Assembly: GCA_946800325.1 (NCBI GenBank)
Contig: OX326959.1
Coordinates: 14,104,862-14,168,861 of the forward strand
Length of the DNA stretch: 64,000 nucleotides
Direction of reading: 5' to 3'
Origin: Luzula sylvatica
Lineage: Eukaryota > Streptophyta > Magnoliopsida > Poales > Juncaceae
This document shows, in pieces, positions 11,925-24,239 of this stretch; position 1 is the stretch's first letter; each line of letters opens with the position of its first letter. The notes beneath the pieces were generated by a model. The model was not told the DNA's origin and searched no databases. It saw only the letters and a list, made by a program, of their open reading frames with translations. Both the position numbers and the translations under genes were made by a program.

Positions 11925-13121
11925 GCCTGTTTGGGGAGTGGAATCTTGAATAAGAATTTCATTTTATAGTGAAGCAAACTCAAGTTCTTTGCTTGGTTGG
12001 GGCTAAACTATTGAATTTAATTTTGCCGAACTTTTTTCAGACCTATAGATGCTGTAACTTTTGGCTCTAACAAATTCCAGAGCGTCAATATGAGGGTAAA
12101 TATTAAATGCTGCATTTAGTAATTCTTAATACAAAATACATTAATTTTGTTCCTAATTGTTTATAGAGAATTAATGCATATTAATGTTAATTTATAATTC
12201 TTAATACAAAATACATTAATTTGTAAATGACATTCATTGCTACTTAAATTGCTAATATTATAGTAATCATATTAAATAATTAAATAATAATTACATTAAT
12301 AGATAAAATATCATATTATAATAAAATAAAATAAAAGTATTTAAATTTTATAATATTATGATATTATTATTATATAATTACTAATGTTATAGTAATTGTA
12401 TTAAATAGTAAAATATTTGTATAATTATAATACATATTAATAGATAAAATATAATATTAAAATAATACAAAAGTAAATTTAATATTTTCATATTAGTATT
12501 ATATAAATGCTAATCTTTCAGTAATTACATTAAAAAATAAAATATTTATATTAATTATAATATATATTAAATTTAATAGATGAATATACTATTATAATAA
12601 TATAAAATTACATTTATTTTATATAATTGTTAATATTATAGTAATTATATTAAATAATAAAATATTAATTATAATATATATTAATAGATAAAATATAATA
12701 TTATAATAATTAAAAAATATAAAAGAACATTTTTAAAATATATAAAAATATTATAATAATTTAAAAATATATAAAAGAACATTTTATATTTTTATATTAT
12801 TATTACAATATATTGTATGTATATAATACAATATTAATTTATTTAAAACTAATATTACAACAATAATATTACAATGGTATTATCATAATAGCATTACAAT
12901 ATTATTATTATTATTATTTACTAATGATGAAATATTATTTAGACATTTTCAATAACAAAATTCCAGAATTTTTTAAACAACCAAACGATGAATTATATTT
13001 TCCAGCATTTTATAATTTGAACATCCAAACAAACTGTGGAATTACTAATTCCAGAACTTTTTACTGCTCCACCTTGTAATCCGATTCCACTCTACTAATT
13101 CCATTTCCCAAACGCCCCCTA
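11925..13121. mobile_element. AT-rich inverted-repeat transposon, about 1.2 kb
   Basis: The left end begins GGCCTGTTTGGGGAGTGG and the right end, read in reverse, begins GGGGGCGTTTGGGAAATGG, followed on both sides by similar GGAAT-containing sequence. The interior is extremely AT-rich and has no coding frame. End sequences of this kind are typical of PIF/Harbinger and hAT non-autonomous elements. I could not fix the target duplication, so the superfamily is left open. Confidence 0.55.
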
Positions 13122-14193
13122 AAACACATTTCTATTACTGATTTTTTCATGTTAATTTCATTTAGCTCGTGGCCCACTTCATTATAATGATTTCAACATT
13201 GCCGATGGACCGACTTCGACGGGTTTATCATCAAATGATTATATTAATTTTACGATTTTAGTATTTGTTTGGATTTGGATGTTTATTTTCATGTTCTGTT
13301 TATGTCGTTAGTTTGGACATTGATATGTTATGTTTTATTTGAATTTTGTATGTTATTTTTTTATTTTCATAGTTGATTCGGCATGTATTATTTGGATTTA
13401 GAAAACTGGATTATTATATTTTTGTCTGTTTTATCTTTGAATTTGAATTATAAATAGTCAAATCAAATTGTCAAAATTTAAAAAAATATATATATTTATA
13501 TATAATGTTGTATATGATGAATTATTACGGATTATGGTGATCGTTGAATCACCAATTTGTCGATAAATCAATAAAACAATAACATCCGTTTCACCAATTT
13601 GTCTAAATAATAAATATATATATTTTTAAGGACAGTATTTTTCTAAAACATAACAAGCAATAAAACTAACATATGCATCTCGAATTAATGAAACCAAATA
13701 GTTAAATCTAATATTACTCTTCGAGAAGGCACTAAAATTTTTAACCACAAAACAAAGTCGAGTTCACTTCGGGGCCACTCTATCACATCATCATCATCAT
13801 CATCATCATCATTCTAAAGGCAATAGAGACTTAACAAAACAAAATAGCTTCATCTATATTCACAATAATAGAGAAAAAAAGACCACAATTGGAATTGTGG
13901 CAGTCCAAATTAATCGAGTACTAAATTTAAACAGCACTACAAATTTTCTGGAAAAAATAAACAAAGAAAAAAAGGAACTTCATGCTTATACCCATCCAAA
14001 ATATGCAATGTCATGAATACCCCTCAAAAACATAAGAAATATCATCGATACCCCAAAGGATAGTTCACGAACTCTCGAAACAAAATATATGATGGGCATG
14101 CATCTAATTCATATCCTATAAGCATACATACAATATCTCCATTTCATTTTGTAGGGGTACACATGATATTTCGAGATTCTAAACTCCAATATT
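13122..14193. other. AT-rich spacer with CAT microsatellite
   Basis: No gene is seen. A (CAT)n microsatellite occupies about 13784-13812. The right end probably contains the 3' UTR of the RAD52-like gene. Confidence 0.5.
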
Positions 14194-15456
14194 CTAGGGA
14201 AACTCGTCATGGTGATAGAGATATAAGCCGAATCCAAATCGGGCACACGCTTTGCAAAATGCGGACTCTTCGGCTAACGCAACCGCATCCTCGATTCGAC
14301 CGCTTTTTACTTGACTCGTGCCTGTCGCCTCCCTATGCGCCTACATTTCAGGGGGGGTCAAAATATTTAGAAAAGATGAGGGTTTTTTTGAAAATTTCCC
14401 AACAGAAATACCTCTCCATCGGTTCCGCGTATGATGACTCGATAAACCACGGTGATGAGACCCGTGTCTGAATATATCACATCACGCACTTCTCCACACC
14501 ATCCTGTTTTGTTTAAAAAATAATATTAAATTATAAAAATAATTGATTGAACTAGAATTAGTGCAAAATGTACAAAATTGAAAAAGAGGAAAAAAAATTA
14601 AGAGAGACCTGGGGCATAAAAGCTGAGCATTCTATTGGCATGATACCTACAATGTCAAATATTTCCAAATTAACAAGGGAATTAACAAACATAAATACAC
14701 AACAAATAGTGGGCTAATATAACCAAAAAAATATCATGCAAAATATATGAGAATGATAAGATATGTAATAATTTGGGACCAATCATGTGTCAATTTAAAT
14801 AACAAGGACCAATTGAGCAGGTGAAGAATTGAAAGCTCTGAATTCACCAAAATTAAGGAAATCAATTACTCGAAACATACGAAAATTAAACATGCACTAA
14901 ATAATAGTCCTGCTTAGAACTCGGATCAAGTGAATTTTATCAAATATAGACTCAATCATCGATCATCAATTATCAACATAATTTTTTACTGGTATTTCTT
15001 ATTATCGACAATAAACCCTAAACAGTATCAAATTCACAATTGATGATTACATAAAAGAAAGGAAATTTTTCGTTATATCGAAACAAAAGCAAAAAATTAC
15101 CAAGGTACAGAAGTATGATCAGAATTGATAATATTATCAGGAACCCTTTTATTCAGATCCCTTAAAATCTCGACCAAAGGTCTAGTAATCCCACTCGAAG
15201 CCTTATAATCGAGCGGAACCACGTAATTGGTAGTAGGGAGACCTCCAGTTCCGCCAGTTATCCCCACCCCACCTACCGTCGCCTTCGGTTTCTGCTTCCT
15301 CCCTCCTCCACCTTCTCCTCCTCCTGCCTCCGTTGCAGAAACGACTGTTCGTTTCCATTTACACCCTTGAGCAGGACCCGAGTTGAGACGGAACGAGAAG
15401 GACCCAAGATGGCCAGTGGTGGTGGGGATACGGCACAAAGAGAAGCTTGCTTCCAT
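14194..15456 (-). CDS. RAD52-2: RAD52-like organellar single-strand DNA-binding protein
   Basis: Exons on the minus strand are 15101-15456, 14609-14646, 14412-14503 and 14194-14340. All introns are GT-AG, and joining them gives 210 residues ending in TAG. Exon 1 starts MEASFSLCRI and is rich in S, G, K and R with few acids, as expected of a plastid transit peptide. Next comes the conserved block RPLVEILRDLNKRVPDNI. Exon 2 is only 38 bp and encodes WYHANRMLSFYAP across the junctions. Exon 3 gives GWCGEVRDVIYSD and the strand TVVYRV; exon 4 gives AHREATGT and FCKACARFGFGLYLYH. These are the hallmarks of plant RAD52-like (ODB) proteins, which bind single-stranded DNA and anneal strands in organelle DNA recombination and repair. 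Plastid rather than mitochondrial targeting is inferred. The gene symbol is assigned by family resemblance. Confidence 0.88.
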
Positions 15457-16896
15457 CCTTTCTCCTTTGCCTCTGTGCTTGCTTGCTTGCTTGCTTCAAT
15501 GGAGATGTATGAGTCGTGGACCTGCAAAACTCTATGAAGTATTAATTAATGTAGTTATTATGGGAAAATATTAAATGCCTCCAAACTCAAGAATCACTTG
15601 ATGAGGTGGCAAAAAAAAATTAGTTAAGTTGATTAATATTTTTAATTGACATATGTTAATATAATTATATATTAATCGACATGTAAATTCAATTAAATGA
15701 TCTATTAAATTATTAATCGAATTAATTAATAATATTAATCAATCTATTTAACCCTCTCTTGCAACGTCATCAAAGAATATTTTTTTAATTTTGAAGGCAC
15801 CGTATCAAATCCCAGTTATTTTACCCTTGACTACGTTATTTTGATGACTTGGCATGTAATGGAGACTTTTTTTTCTTTTTTCTTTTTTCTTTTTTTTGCT
15901 CAGAGTAATGGAGGCTTGGTTCATCATGTCATGATTATAGCTTAATGTGTCAACCAAGCATGTGGAGACTTGTTGATAATTAATATTATCATGACAATAT
16001 AAGCCATTTTTATTTTTTAAGATATCATAATAAATTTTTTTATTTTTTGAGAGAGAAATGATTTTTATTATCCATTAAGCGTTGTTCATCGAATTTTATA
16101 TATTTTCATTATGGAATATTATATACTTTTTATGTGTTTATTATGCGTTACTGCACGTTTTCTTTTTGCATCTTTAGTATTCGTGATAAATATTTGAATG
16201 ACAAAATATATTATTTTTTATATATAGTACGGCTTTATATATTACTTATATTTTATTTTATGTTTTGTTATATTTTTCTTGAGAATATATCATCCTTTTT
16301 TTAAATAGCATTATACAAATAGTTAAAAAAAAAAAAAATCTTACTTCCTTTTTAAACTTTGAGAGCCCAAAAGAAAAAGTTTCGTCTTCTCTTCTTAACT
16401 CGAGATGAAAAATGTATTTTCGAACTTTCAAAACTACGAAACTACGAAAGTTCGAAAATAATATATTTTACAAATTTAAATAATGACATATTTTTTGCAA
16501 AAATAAAATAAAATATTATTAACGCTATTTCATAAATCAACTCCGTTGTACATAAACAAGAAAGTTTGGCAATCTATTGAACATTGATTTTAATTTGAGA
16601 AATATTCTTACTACAACAACTTCGCATTATCAGAAAATTTGCTAAAATGATTACCACGATTTCTCCCTCTATTTCCCTAGTGTAATCCAAAAATTACATT
16701 CTACAAAAATTAGAACTAATGAAATCCAAAAAAACGAACAAAAAAAAGTTGCGAGTCCACTCGTCACGACGAAGTCTTTCTCATCTGCCCGTCACGACAA
16801 AAAAACTAATTAAAATAAAAGATAAAAAAAAAACCACTTCCTACTTTTAATTGAAATTGTTGAAATAATATTAAACCCTAGACTCTAAAACCCTAA
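15457..16896. other. AT-rich intergenic spacer
   Basis: No gene is seen. The first about 80 bp upstream of the RAD52-like start holds a (CTTG)n tract and probably the promoter and 5' UTR. The rest is AT-rich with short inverted runs of TTAAT. Confidence 0.5.
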
Positions 16897-19007
16897 TTAG
16901 CAGGAAAAAAAAGAGAGACTTACCAGTTCGATTTTCTGATCAAATACAGTTTGGACTTCTTTTCTAATAATCTCTACATCTAGAGCATAGTCACGCTGAT
17001 CCTCGTCTGATGTCAGCATCTCCAGTTGAACCCTCATCTTCTCCAGTCCTCGGTCCAGACTGGAGAACTCTTCGAAATTCAGACCTTCTCTAGTTTCTAA
17101 TTGGAGTAGACTCTTTATCGCCATTAATACCTACACATACACACACAAAAATGTTTTACAAATCTTAATTTTGAAGGGTATAAATGATATATTGAGGTAT
17201 TATATGGTATAGTACCTTTTCTTGTAAATCGAGGTCTGATTTTGTCAATAAAGTAATCAACGACTTGAGAAAAGAAGACTTGTTGCTCAAGAAATGAAGT
17301 ACGAATTTTTTCTCATTAATTTCGCTCGATTTTTTTATCATTTGAAATTCTACCAAATCTCCCAGTAAAACCACAGCTTTCTTTAAGAGTCGTATATCCG
17401 TGCTCGAGTTCATTAAAAGATCCTAAAAATAAATAAATAAAATATATCAAATTTGTAAGGGCTTTTTGCAATTTAGTTATGAGGCCATATACAGTACCCC
17501 CTCATTTCCCCCACACCCCCTCTATCCCCTAATTAATGGTTAATTAGGGAAGTAATTAACAAAAAAACACTCCATTAACAGTTAACTAATATATAATTAA
17601 AATACATATACTTAAACATTTCTTAATTAATATGAATTAACTGTTAATCGAATGTACTTTTGTTATTTACTATGCTAATTAATCACCAATTAATGGTTAA
17701 TTGGTGATATAGAGGATGTGGTGGGGAAATAGGGGGGTATGGTATAATTATCCTTTAGTGATTATACAAGGGCTTTTATGCAAAAAGTACCTGAAGAAGA
17801 ATATTTCCGCCTTGCGAGTAAAAAATTTCTTGGCCATTTTCGTTATGTTGTAAAAGTGAAGAAATTGTGTATAAAGCTTTGATTGCTTCTTCAGTATAGC
17901 TCGAATTTACCATTTCCATTAGTCTCGTCAATGCTCCATAAGCCACGATCTAGAGAGAGAGAGAGAGGGAGGAGAGGGAAAGAGAGATTAGAAATGTAAT
18001 AATGGTACCAAGTTTTGATATGAATATTCAAATTCAAAACTACTTGATTTTGAACATGGGCATCATGTTGAGAGGCTTTGGCAAGAATCAAAGCACAAGT
18101 GGTGCGTATCTCTGTCTCGGTATTTTCTAGCTCCTTTATTACCGGTACCAAAACCGAACCGCCCATCTTGTCCGTATCTACAATATTTTTTAAGGTAACA
18201 ATAATACAATTACATTATAAAACCCGCACTTATAAACCCTAAACCTCATCTTTTTTTTAATTTAAAAAAAATTACTTACCAATCAAGTCATCGATATTTT
18301 CGATCAAAATCAAGATATCATTAAGAGTTTGTTGTTTGTCTTGCTGAGAAGCAGAAGAATTATTCAAATCCGCGATTAACATCTTCATTAGTTCTGCATC
18401 TGAGGGTAAAGTTAATGCCCCCATTAGATCCTAAAAATCAATGAAATCAAGAAAATTAAGCCATGCTATATGAGAAAGAGAAAATTATGCAGAGGAAACA
18501 AGAAAGTGCGTACCTTCAGTTCTAATTGTCGATTCAAAAGCTCTTCAGGAGAAAATTCCTTGAAATCTTGTACCGTTTCCTTCAATTTTGCAGGATCAGA
18601 ATGACCTTTGTCAAGAAAACGAACAGTATTAACTCCAAAACATTTACTTAATTACAATTTAAAGAATTCGATTATAAATATCAGTCGAATTATAAAGTAA
18701 CAATTTTTATAAATTTCACAAGTTCAGTGAATTACAAAAAGAGCATATTGAAAAGAAGAAGAAGCAAAATTAGCATACCAATAGCCCACTGAAGCATACT
18801 ATCCAAGGTGGGAAAACTTCCTTCAAGCTCGTGATTGTCCTCCTCGATTGATTCCGCACTTGTCAGATCACTGAAGTTATCATTGCTACTATTTTGCTCG
18901 AAAGGCATCAATGGTTGACCCAATTGGAAAAGGAAGAGACCCAACAGGAGGAATATAATAGAGAGGAGAACTTGGCCTCGTGCTTTACTACCCATCCCAA
19001 TCGCCAT
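16897..19007 (-). CDS. SIL1: SIL1/Fes1-like Hsp70 nucleotide exchange factor, ER type
   Basis: Exons on the minus strand are 18779-19007, 18514-18605, 18280-18430, 18044-18177, 17791-17949, 17216-17422 and 16897-17130. All junctions are GT-AG and in phase, giving 401 residues. Residues about 12-32 (QVLLSIIFLLLGLFLFQLG) form a signal peptide or signal anchor. An acidic segment follows, then the Fes1-type motif LQWAIGHSDPAKLKET around residues 72-88, and then armadillo-like helices (for example KMGGSVLVPVIKELENTETEIR and IVAYGALTRLMEMV). Fes1/SIL1 proteins release ADP from Hsp70; the N-terminal hydrophobic segment points to BiP in the ER lumen. The stop at 16897 follows CTG GTAAGT, which also looks like a splice donor, so the last eight residues could differ if another exon exists. 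Confidence 0.88.
17490..17745. mobile_element. Small inverted-repeat element inside an intron
   Basis: It lies in the intron between exons 5 and 6 of the SIL1-like gene. The left end reads TACAGTACCCCCTCATTTCC and the right end in reverse reads TACCATACCCCCCTATTTCC. Each is followed by a similar CCACA..CCTCTAT stretch. A TA flanks each side, as with Stowaway-like elements. A second inner inverted pair (ATTAATGGTTAATT) is also present. It does not touch the splice sites. Confidence 0.65.
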
Positions 19008-19358
19008 TGATGTAGGAATACACCCTGGAGAGAGGCAAACACACAGAGAGAGGAAGAAGGAGGTTTTTGCGGATTCGGGTATGGACCTTTCAGTTGTTAC
19101 AAGATCTAAGATCCGTGAATATATAGAACAAGACATGCTGTTCCCTGGATTTCTATTGGCTGTTGAGGTACTAATTACATCAAAAATAAAATAAAATTAT
19201 CCTATTTGCCCTTTCAAAAATTAAAAAATACCAGTCTTGGTAAAATAGAAAAAATATTTAAATTGTTAACTTGGTGTTAGATTTGTTAAGGTTATCACTG
19301 TTCAATTTTACAAAAATATAGTTAAATTAGAATATTGTTTTCAAGATTTTTGACAAGG
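19008..19358. promoter_or_regulatory. Likely promoter and 5' UTR of the SIL1-like gene
   Basis: The first 130 bases upstream of the start codon are relatively GC-rich with GA-type repeats (CACAGAGAGAGG), as in plant 5' UTRs. The remainder is AT-rich. No single motif is decisive. Confidence 0.4.
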
Positions 19359-19367
19359 TAAATAAAA

Positions 19368-20304
19368 GGGAAATTTTCAAAAGAAACCCTAACTTTGCAT
19401 GATATTGCAAAAAGAAAACCCCAAACTTCTTCAAAACTCTACAAAAAAAAAAAACTCTCTCCCAAACTTTTCATTTTCATTTAACCCCTATCGTACAATT
19501 CTCATTAAATTAATTTAATTAAGAAGGTTTATTTTTATAAATGACCAAATTAACATTCCAGCATTTTTTTTATTCTTAATAATAAATAATTTATGGAAAT
19601 AAAAAATATATTTAATATTAAAAAATAATAAATAATTTGTTAAAAATAATAATAGTAGTAATAATAATTTTTCGAAATAATAATACTAATATAAATTTCT
19701 CGAAAATTTTCGAAAATAGTAATAACACAAATTTCTCTGTCATGTAAATGTTTGGGATGCACGAGTAGCCGAGATTGCACATTTGGCATCTAGTTTGATT
19801 TTAGTAACCAATTTTATGAACAATGAATGACATTAAAACTAAATGCTTAAAAAATATTATTTTCTGATTTTTTAACTATTTCGAATTTTTGGGAACAAAA
19901 TATTATTTAATATGTATTTTTTATTTTCCAAATTTTTTATTATTACTTTTTTCGGAAAATTTCGTGAAATTTATATTATTATTATTTTCAAAAATTATTA
20001 GTACTATTATTATTATTATCATTAACAAATTATTCATTAATTATTAAATTATTTAATATATATATTTTTCCATAAATTATTTACTATTTACTATTATTAT
20101 TGTTAAGAATAAAAAAATTGCTTGAAGGGTAATTTGATCATTTGGAGAAATGTACCATTTTAATTAATTAATTTAATGATAATTGTATGATAGGGGGTTA
20201 GATGAAAATGAAAAGTTTGGAAGAGGGGGGTTTTTGGAGTTGTGAAGAAGTTTTTTTTTTTTTGCAATATCAAGAAAATTGAGGGCTATTTTTGAAAATT
20301 TCCC
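19368..20304. mobile_element. Foldback Mutator-like element (937 bp) with 9-bp target duplication
   Basis: TAAATAAAA occurs at 19359-19367 and again at 20305-20313 and flanks an element that starts GGGAAATTTTC and ends with its complement. The left arm (from 19368) and right arm (to 20304) are imperfect inverted repeats for at least 190 bp, and the pairing can be followed toward the centre, leaving a short non-repeated loop around 19740-19840. The 9-bp duplication and long terminal inverted repeats are typical of Mutator-like elements. There is no transposase frame, so it is non-autonomous. Confidence 0.85.
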
Positions 20305-20587
20305 TAAATAAAATGATATTTTGGCTATTTAGAAGAGTAAATATTAAATATGCAAAAGCTCCCTAATATTATTCATCTCATAACAAATAAAAAAAGAAGA
20401 GAATATAAAAAATAACAAGAAATAAAGTACAAGCCATATCGAATAAGCACTTGATTATATGTTAACTATATCTGAAGATTCAACAAACAAAGAAAATAAT
20501 TAACACATAAAAATTCCAAAACACAACTTCTCAAAGCTTGAGAAATTAGATAATTAACACATAAAAATCCAAAAAAACAAAACAAAA

Positions 20588-23112
20588 TTAAATTGGAGAA
20601 GGGTGACCATCATTAGAAAGAACAGAACAAAGGACTTGTTTAGAAATATGACCTTCCATTTCCTTCGAAACCGCCACCAATTTCAAATCAAAATTCCCTC
20701 GATACTTTTGCGGTCCGTGATTCGGAGAACCAGAAAACCGTTTCCTCGGACTCGAAAACCGGCTTTTAATTCCCGATTTTGGCGTGGTAACTTCTGTTGT
20801 AGAAAACGCATCCGTTTCGGTATTTTTGAAGCCTTGTTTCGTCTCGTTTGGAAGCGGTTTCATTAACATGATTCTCTCTCTAGCTCTTTCGGCTGCATTT
20901 AATGCTTTCTCTTTGCTGATTTTTAACAATTTCCATGGATTTATCTCGTAATTCGTCTTTTTGTATGACGTGTCGTTCTTCTTCGGCTCTTTCTCGATTT
21001 TTATCGATAATCTTCTCGCACTCTACAATAAGTTTATCACCACTTTTTTAGTCAAATTAATAATTCAAGGGTTAAAATGAAAATGGTGTGTGAGAATATA
21101 TATTACTTGGTTATTTTCATCCTTCCTGTGGAGGCATCGAGATAAGCAATTAGTCCTTTCTTCGGATTCATCGAAATCCGTGCTCTCGTCAGAAGAAGAC
21201 GAATAATCTGAATCGCCGAATTGGTCATGAAATGCATTCGCCTCTTCTCTCATCGCTAATATATAATCATATGTTCTTATTCCCTACATTTAACAAAAAC
21301 AATATGAGTTTTTTTTTAATTTCTCAAATAATAAATTAGAAAATTTTGAATTGTTTTTATCATACCTTTCTAATTAATATGACATGGAACGTGAAGAGTT
21401 GGCCAAGAGCTAAAGTACTATACCCCGTAAATATTGCTAATAATATCTGCATTATAAATATACAAATAAAAACATTATTAAATATTTTAATAATTTATTA
21501 TTGTTTAATAATTTATACTAACCGAGAAAGTTGCGATAACGGCTTTAGGATAAGCAAAATGAAGTCTATGTTCGGTTTCTCTCTTTATCCCTTTATTATC
21601 TATAAAACACCTTATAAATATCGCAATTGCGGTACCGCTCTCAATAATAAGCTGTACCGTTAAAAAATAAAAACGTAAAAATTAGCATTTTATTGAGAAT
21701 TAATTGAGGGCTTAATTGAAAAAGTTAATTAATTTATTACCAATAATAAGACAGAGATCATGAGAAGAATGAAGACCGTGTAATTTTTTCTCCCAATACA
21801 GTTATTTAACCACTGTCAATAATAAGATTAAAATAAATTTTACAATATTTTGCACGGTTAATTGAAAATAATTTAATTTAATTTTTTTTTTCATGTTATT
21901 ATTTATTACCCTGCAATGATGATCAAACCCATCTACGCAACGATTGCATTTTCTACAATGCTTACTCCTCAATTTCACCTGCAATTATTCAAAATAATCC
22001 ATTTTTTGTAAATATGAGAAAATATAGGGCCACTTTTGAAAAAAAATATTTTATTTTTACCTCAGAATCGCAGAGAGCACAAAACGAGATTTCATTATCT
22101 TTCTGACATGGTGAAACAGAATCATTTACATCCACAAAAGGAAATGGTAACAACGGTTCCAATTGAATATTTGAATTCCATCGCTCCAAATAATTTCGCC
22201 TTATAAATTTACTGAATAATTTATTCTCGATTCGCCAGAAAAATCTCGATATGACATGGAATAAAATGTGCTTGTAATTCAATTTGGGAAGTTTTCTCGA
22301 TTTGGGTCCATTTTGTTTTTTTCTCTTCGCGCTTGTTTTGTCTGACGGGTCTATTGCGGTACATGTAATGTAGAATATCGCTACTGAAATCGCCTGAAAA
22401 AAAAAAACGGGTCATTTTGTTAATTTAATCTTTCAAAAGATTTAATGGATAGTAGAAGCCTTACAGTGGAGGAAAATAGGGATATAATGGTAATTTCAGC
22501 GATCCTGTTTCCAAGATAGGGTCCGAGAAGAATGTAGAAAGAGATTACTAGAAAGCTGAATACTGCAATCCCTACAAACTGCAATATTTAATTTTGAATG
22601 TTAGCTTAATTTGGGTGAAATTAACACAAATTTACAAAATTCCTCCAATGCTTTGAAGTTCAATTAAACCACAATTTTACCACAAAGGTTCTTAAACTAA
22701 AAGTATGATTTATTTTTTCTGCACAAATTGAAACTGGTTGATGTTGTAGATTGAACCAAATTTACTTTGCGCACTTGAATCAACTCACGATTTTGAAATA
22801 TATCCACATTTTGAAAATTTCGACAGGATTGATCCATAATACTGTTCTTAATCCATCAAACAATGAATTTCAGTAACCAACAATTATTTTGGAAAAACGG
22901 ATTGAGATGTTTGACACCATTGCAAATCTGAACCCCAAAAATGAGGAAAAACTAAAACAATGCTTCAAAATAGATCCCTAAACAAGAACCCAAAGCTTAA
23001 AAATATCAAAATGTAAACCCAATTACAAAAAAACGCTAAATCTTACAACCACAAAATTTCAATTTCGAACCTGAAGAGGGTGAAGAGGTAGCTGCCAACC
23101 GTGCCTCCGCAT
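20588..23112 (-). CDS. DHHC-type protein S-acyltransferase (plant PAT)
   Basis: Nine exons on the minus strand: 23071-23112, 22465-22578, 22061-22393, 21910-21978, 21741-21812, 21523-21651, 21366-21446, 21107-21283 and 20588-21022. All are in phase with GT-AG introns and give 483 residues. The start [14 protein letters not shown] is typical of the PAT19-22 group in Arabidopsis. Two membrane helices follow (about residues 15-65). The cysteine-rich domain runs from CALC near residue 157 to DHHCR at 182-186, split exactly after R by an intron, and continues [11 protein letters not shown]. Two more helices follow (exons 5 and 7), then a cytosolic Ser/Asp-rich and basic tail. These enzymes move palmitate to cysteines of membrane-associated proteins; C185 is the expected acyl-enzyme cysteine. 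The exact paralogue is not determined. Confidence 0.9.
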
Positions 23113-23582
23113 GCTAGCTTCACTCTTCAACTCTTCCGATTTTGTTTCCCCCTCTACCCAAAATCATTTACAAGACTCAAACTTTGCGTTCAAACTTAGT
23201 AAAATCTCCCCTTTTCTCTTATTGGGTGTGTGAATTGTGAAGTGATTATTCAAATGGAAACTTGAAATGAGTGATTGTAAAGCTCAACGGTAGGATGAGC
23301 TCGGTTCCCGTTTGTTGATTTGAATTTTGAAACGGATACTTTACTTCCAAAGTACTTTTGACCCACCAATGGAGGGACTTCAATTTTACAGTGTGTATAC
23401 TAGGAAATTTGCCAAGAAGACCCTTTATTGTGTTTAATTACAATAAACTGCCCTATATTGTTGAAAAGATCCGATATGGCAATTTCGTGAATTCTAATAG
23501 ATGAAAAAAAATCCACATTACAATGCTAGGACGAATTAAAAATAAACACAGGTACCGCAACCACAATAAAGCAACTATGGGC
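23113..23582. other. Upstream region of the DHHC gene
   Basis: It probably includes the promoter and 5' UTR of the DHHC S-acyltransferase. I see no further gene and no decisive motif. Confidence 0.4.
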
Positions 23583-24113
23583 TATGTTACGCGGATACTT
23601 CAAAAATGCAGAAATATCCTGAGGATACGCGTATCCGATACGGATACGGGTGCGATACGGCGGGGATACGGCATGATACGGCATGATACGGCTGGGGATA
23701 CGTTCAGGATACGACTGTGATACTCCATTTATGATACTTCGGCCCATTATATATTTTGGCCCATAATATTTTAAAATAAATTATATATGATACTTTTAGA
23801 ATACTTCTAAATTAGTTCTAAACTATTTCTAAAACAAGTTTATGATAGTTTTATGATACTTGTATTGTTTGGTTGACATTATTTATTGTCATAATATTTA
23901 ATTTAAAAATATTATTAATTTATTATTTAATTTATTACTTATTTATTAATTATATATAATATAAATATATTAAACTAATAATTATATAGCCGTATCCGTA
24001 TCCGTATCCGTGATTTTTTGAAAATTGCCATATCGCCGTATCCGTATCGTATCGGATACGCTACCCGTATCCGTATCCGTGCAACATAGACTATGGGAGA
24101 AGCTTCATCGCTT
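23583..24113 (-). repeat. GGATACG-rich dispersed repeat, copy 1
   Basis: About 530 bp. The left end reads CTATGTTACGCGGATAC and the right end in reverse reads CTATGTTGCACGGATACGG. Clusters of GGATACG or CGTATCC fill both ends and the centre is AT-rich. A diverged second copy in the opposite orientation on this strand lies at about 52922-53427 and shares the ends, the GGGCCGAAATATATAA-like middle and the AGTATCATxAAA blocks. It looks like a non-autonomous, short interspersed family. Its class is not certain. Confidence 0.75.
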
Positions 24114-24239
24114 TAAGAAAAATAACACGGGGGATAACATAACAACAACATCACATTAAGATGGACGGCTACTGTATGATGCATTTGGAAAGAACGAAAT
24201 AATCAGATATTATACTATAATACTATTTCTAAACATTGG

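Noticed and set aside
18732..19136. A longer SIL1-like N-terminus starting further upstream
   Set aside because: The frame is open upstream, but the ATG at 19007 directly precedes the hydrophobic signal and matches the family start; the upstream part has the composition of a 5' UTR.
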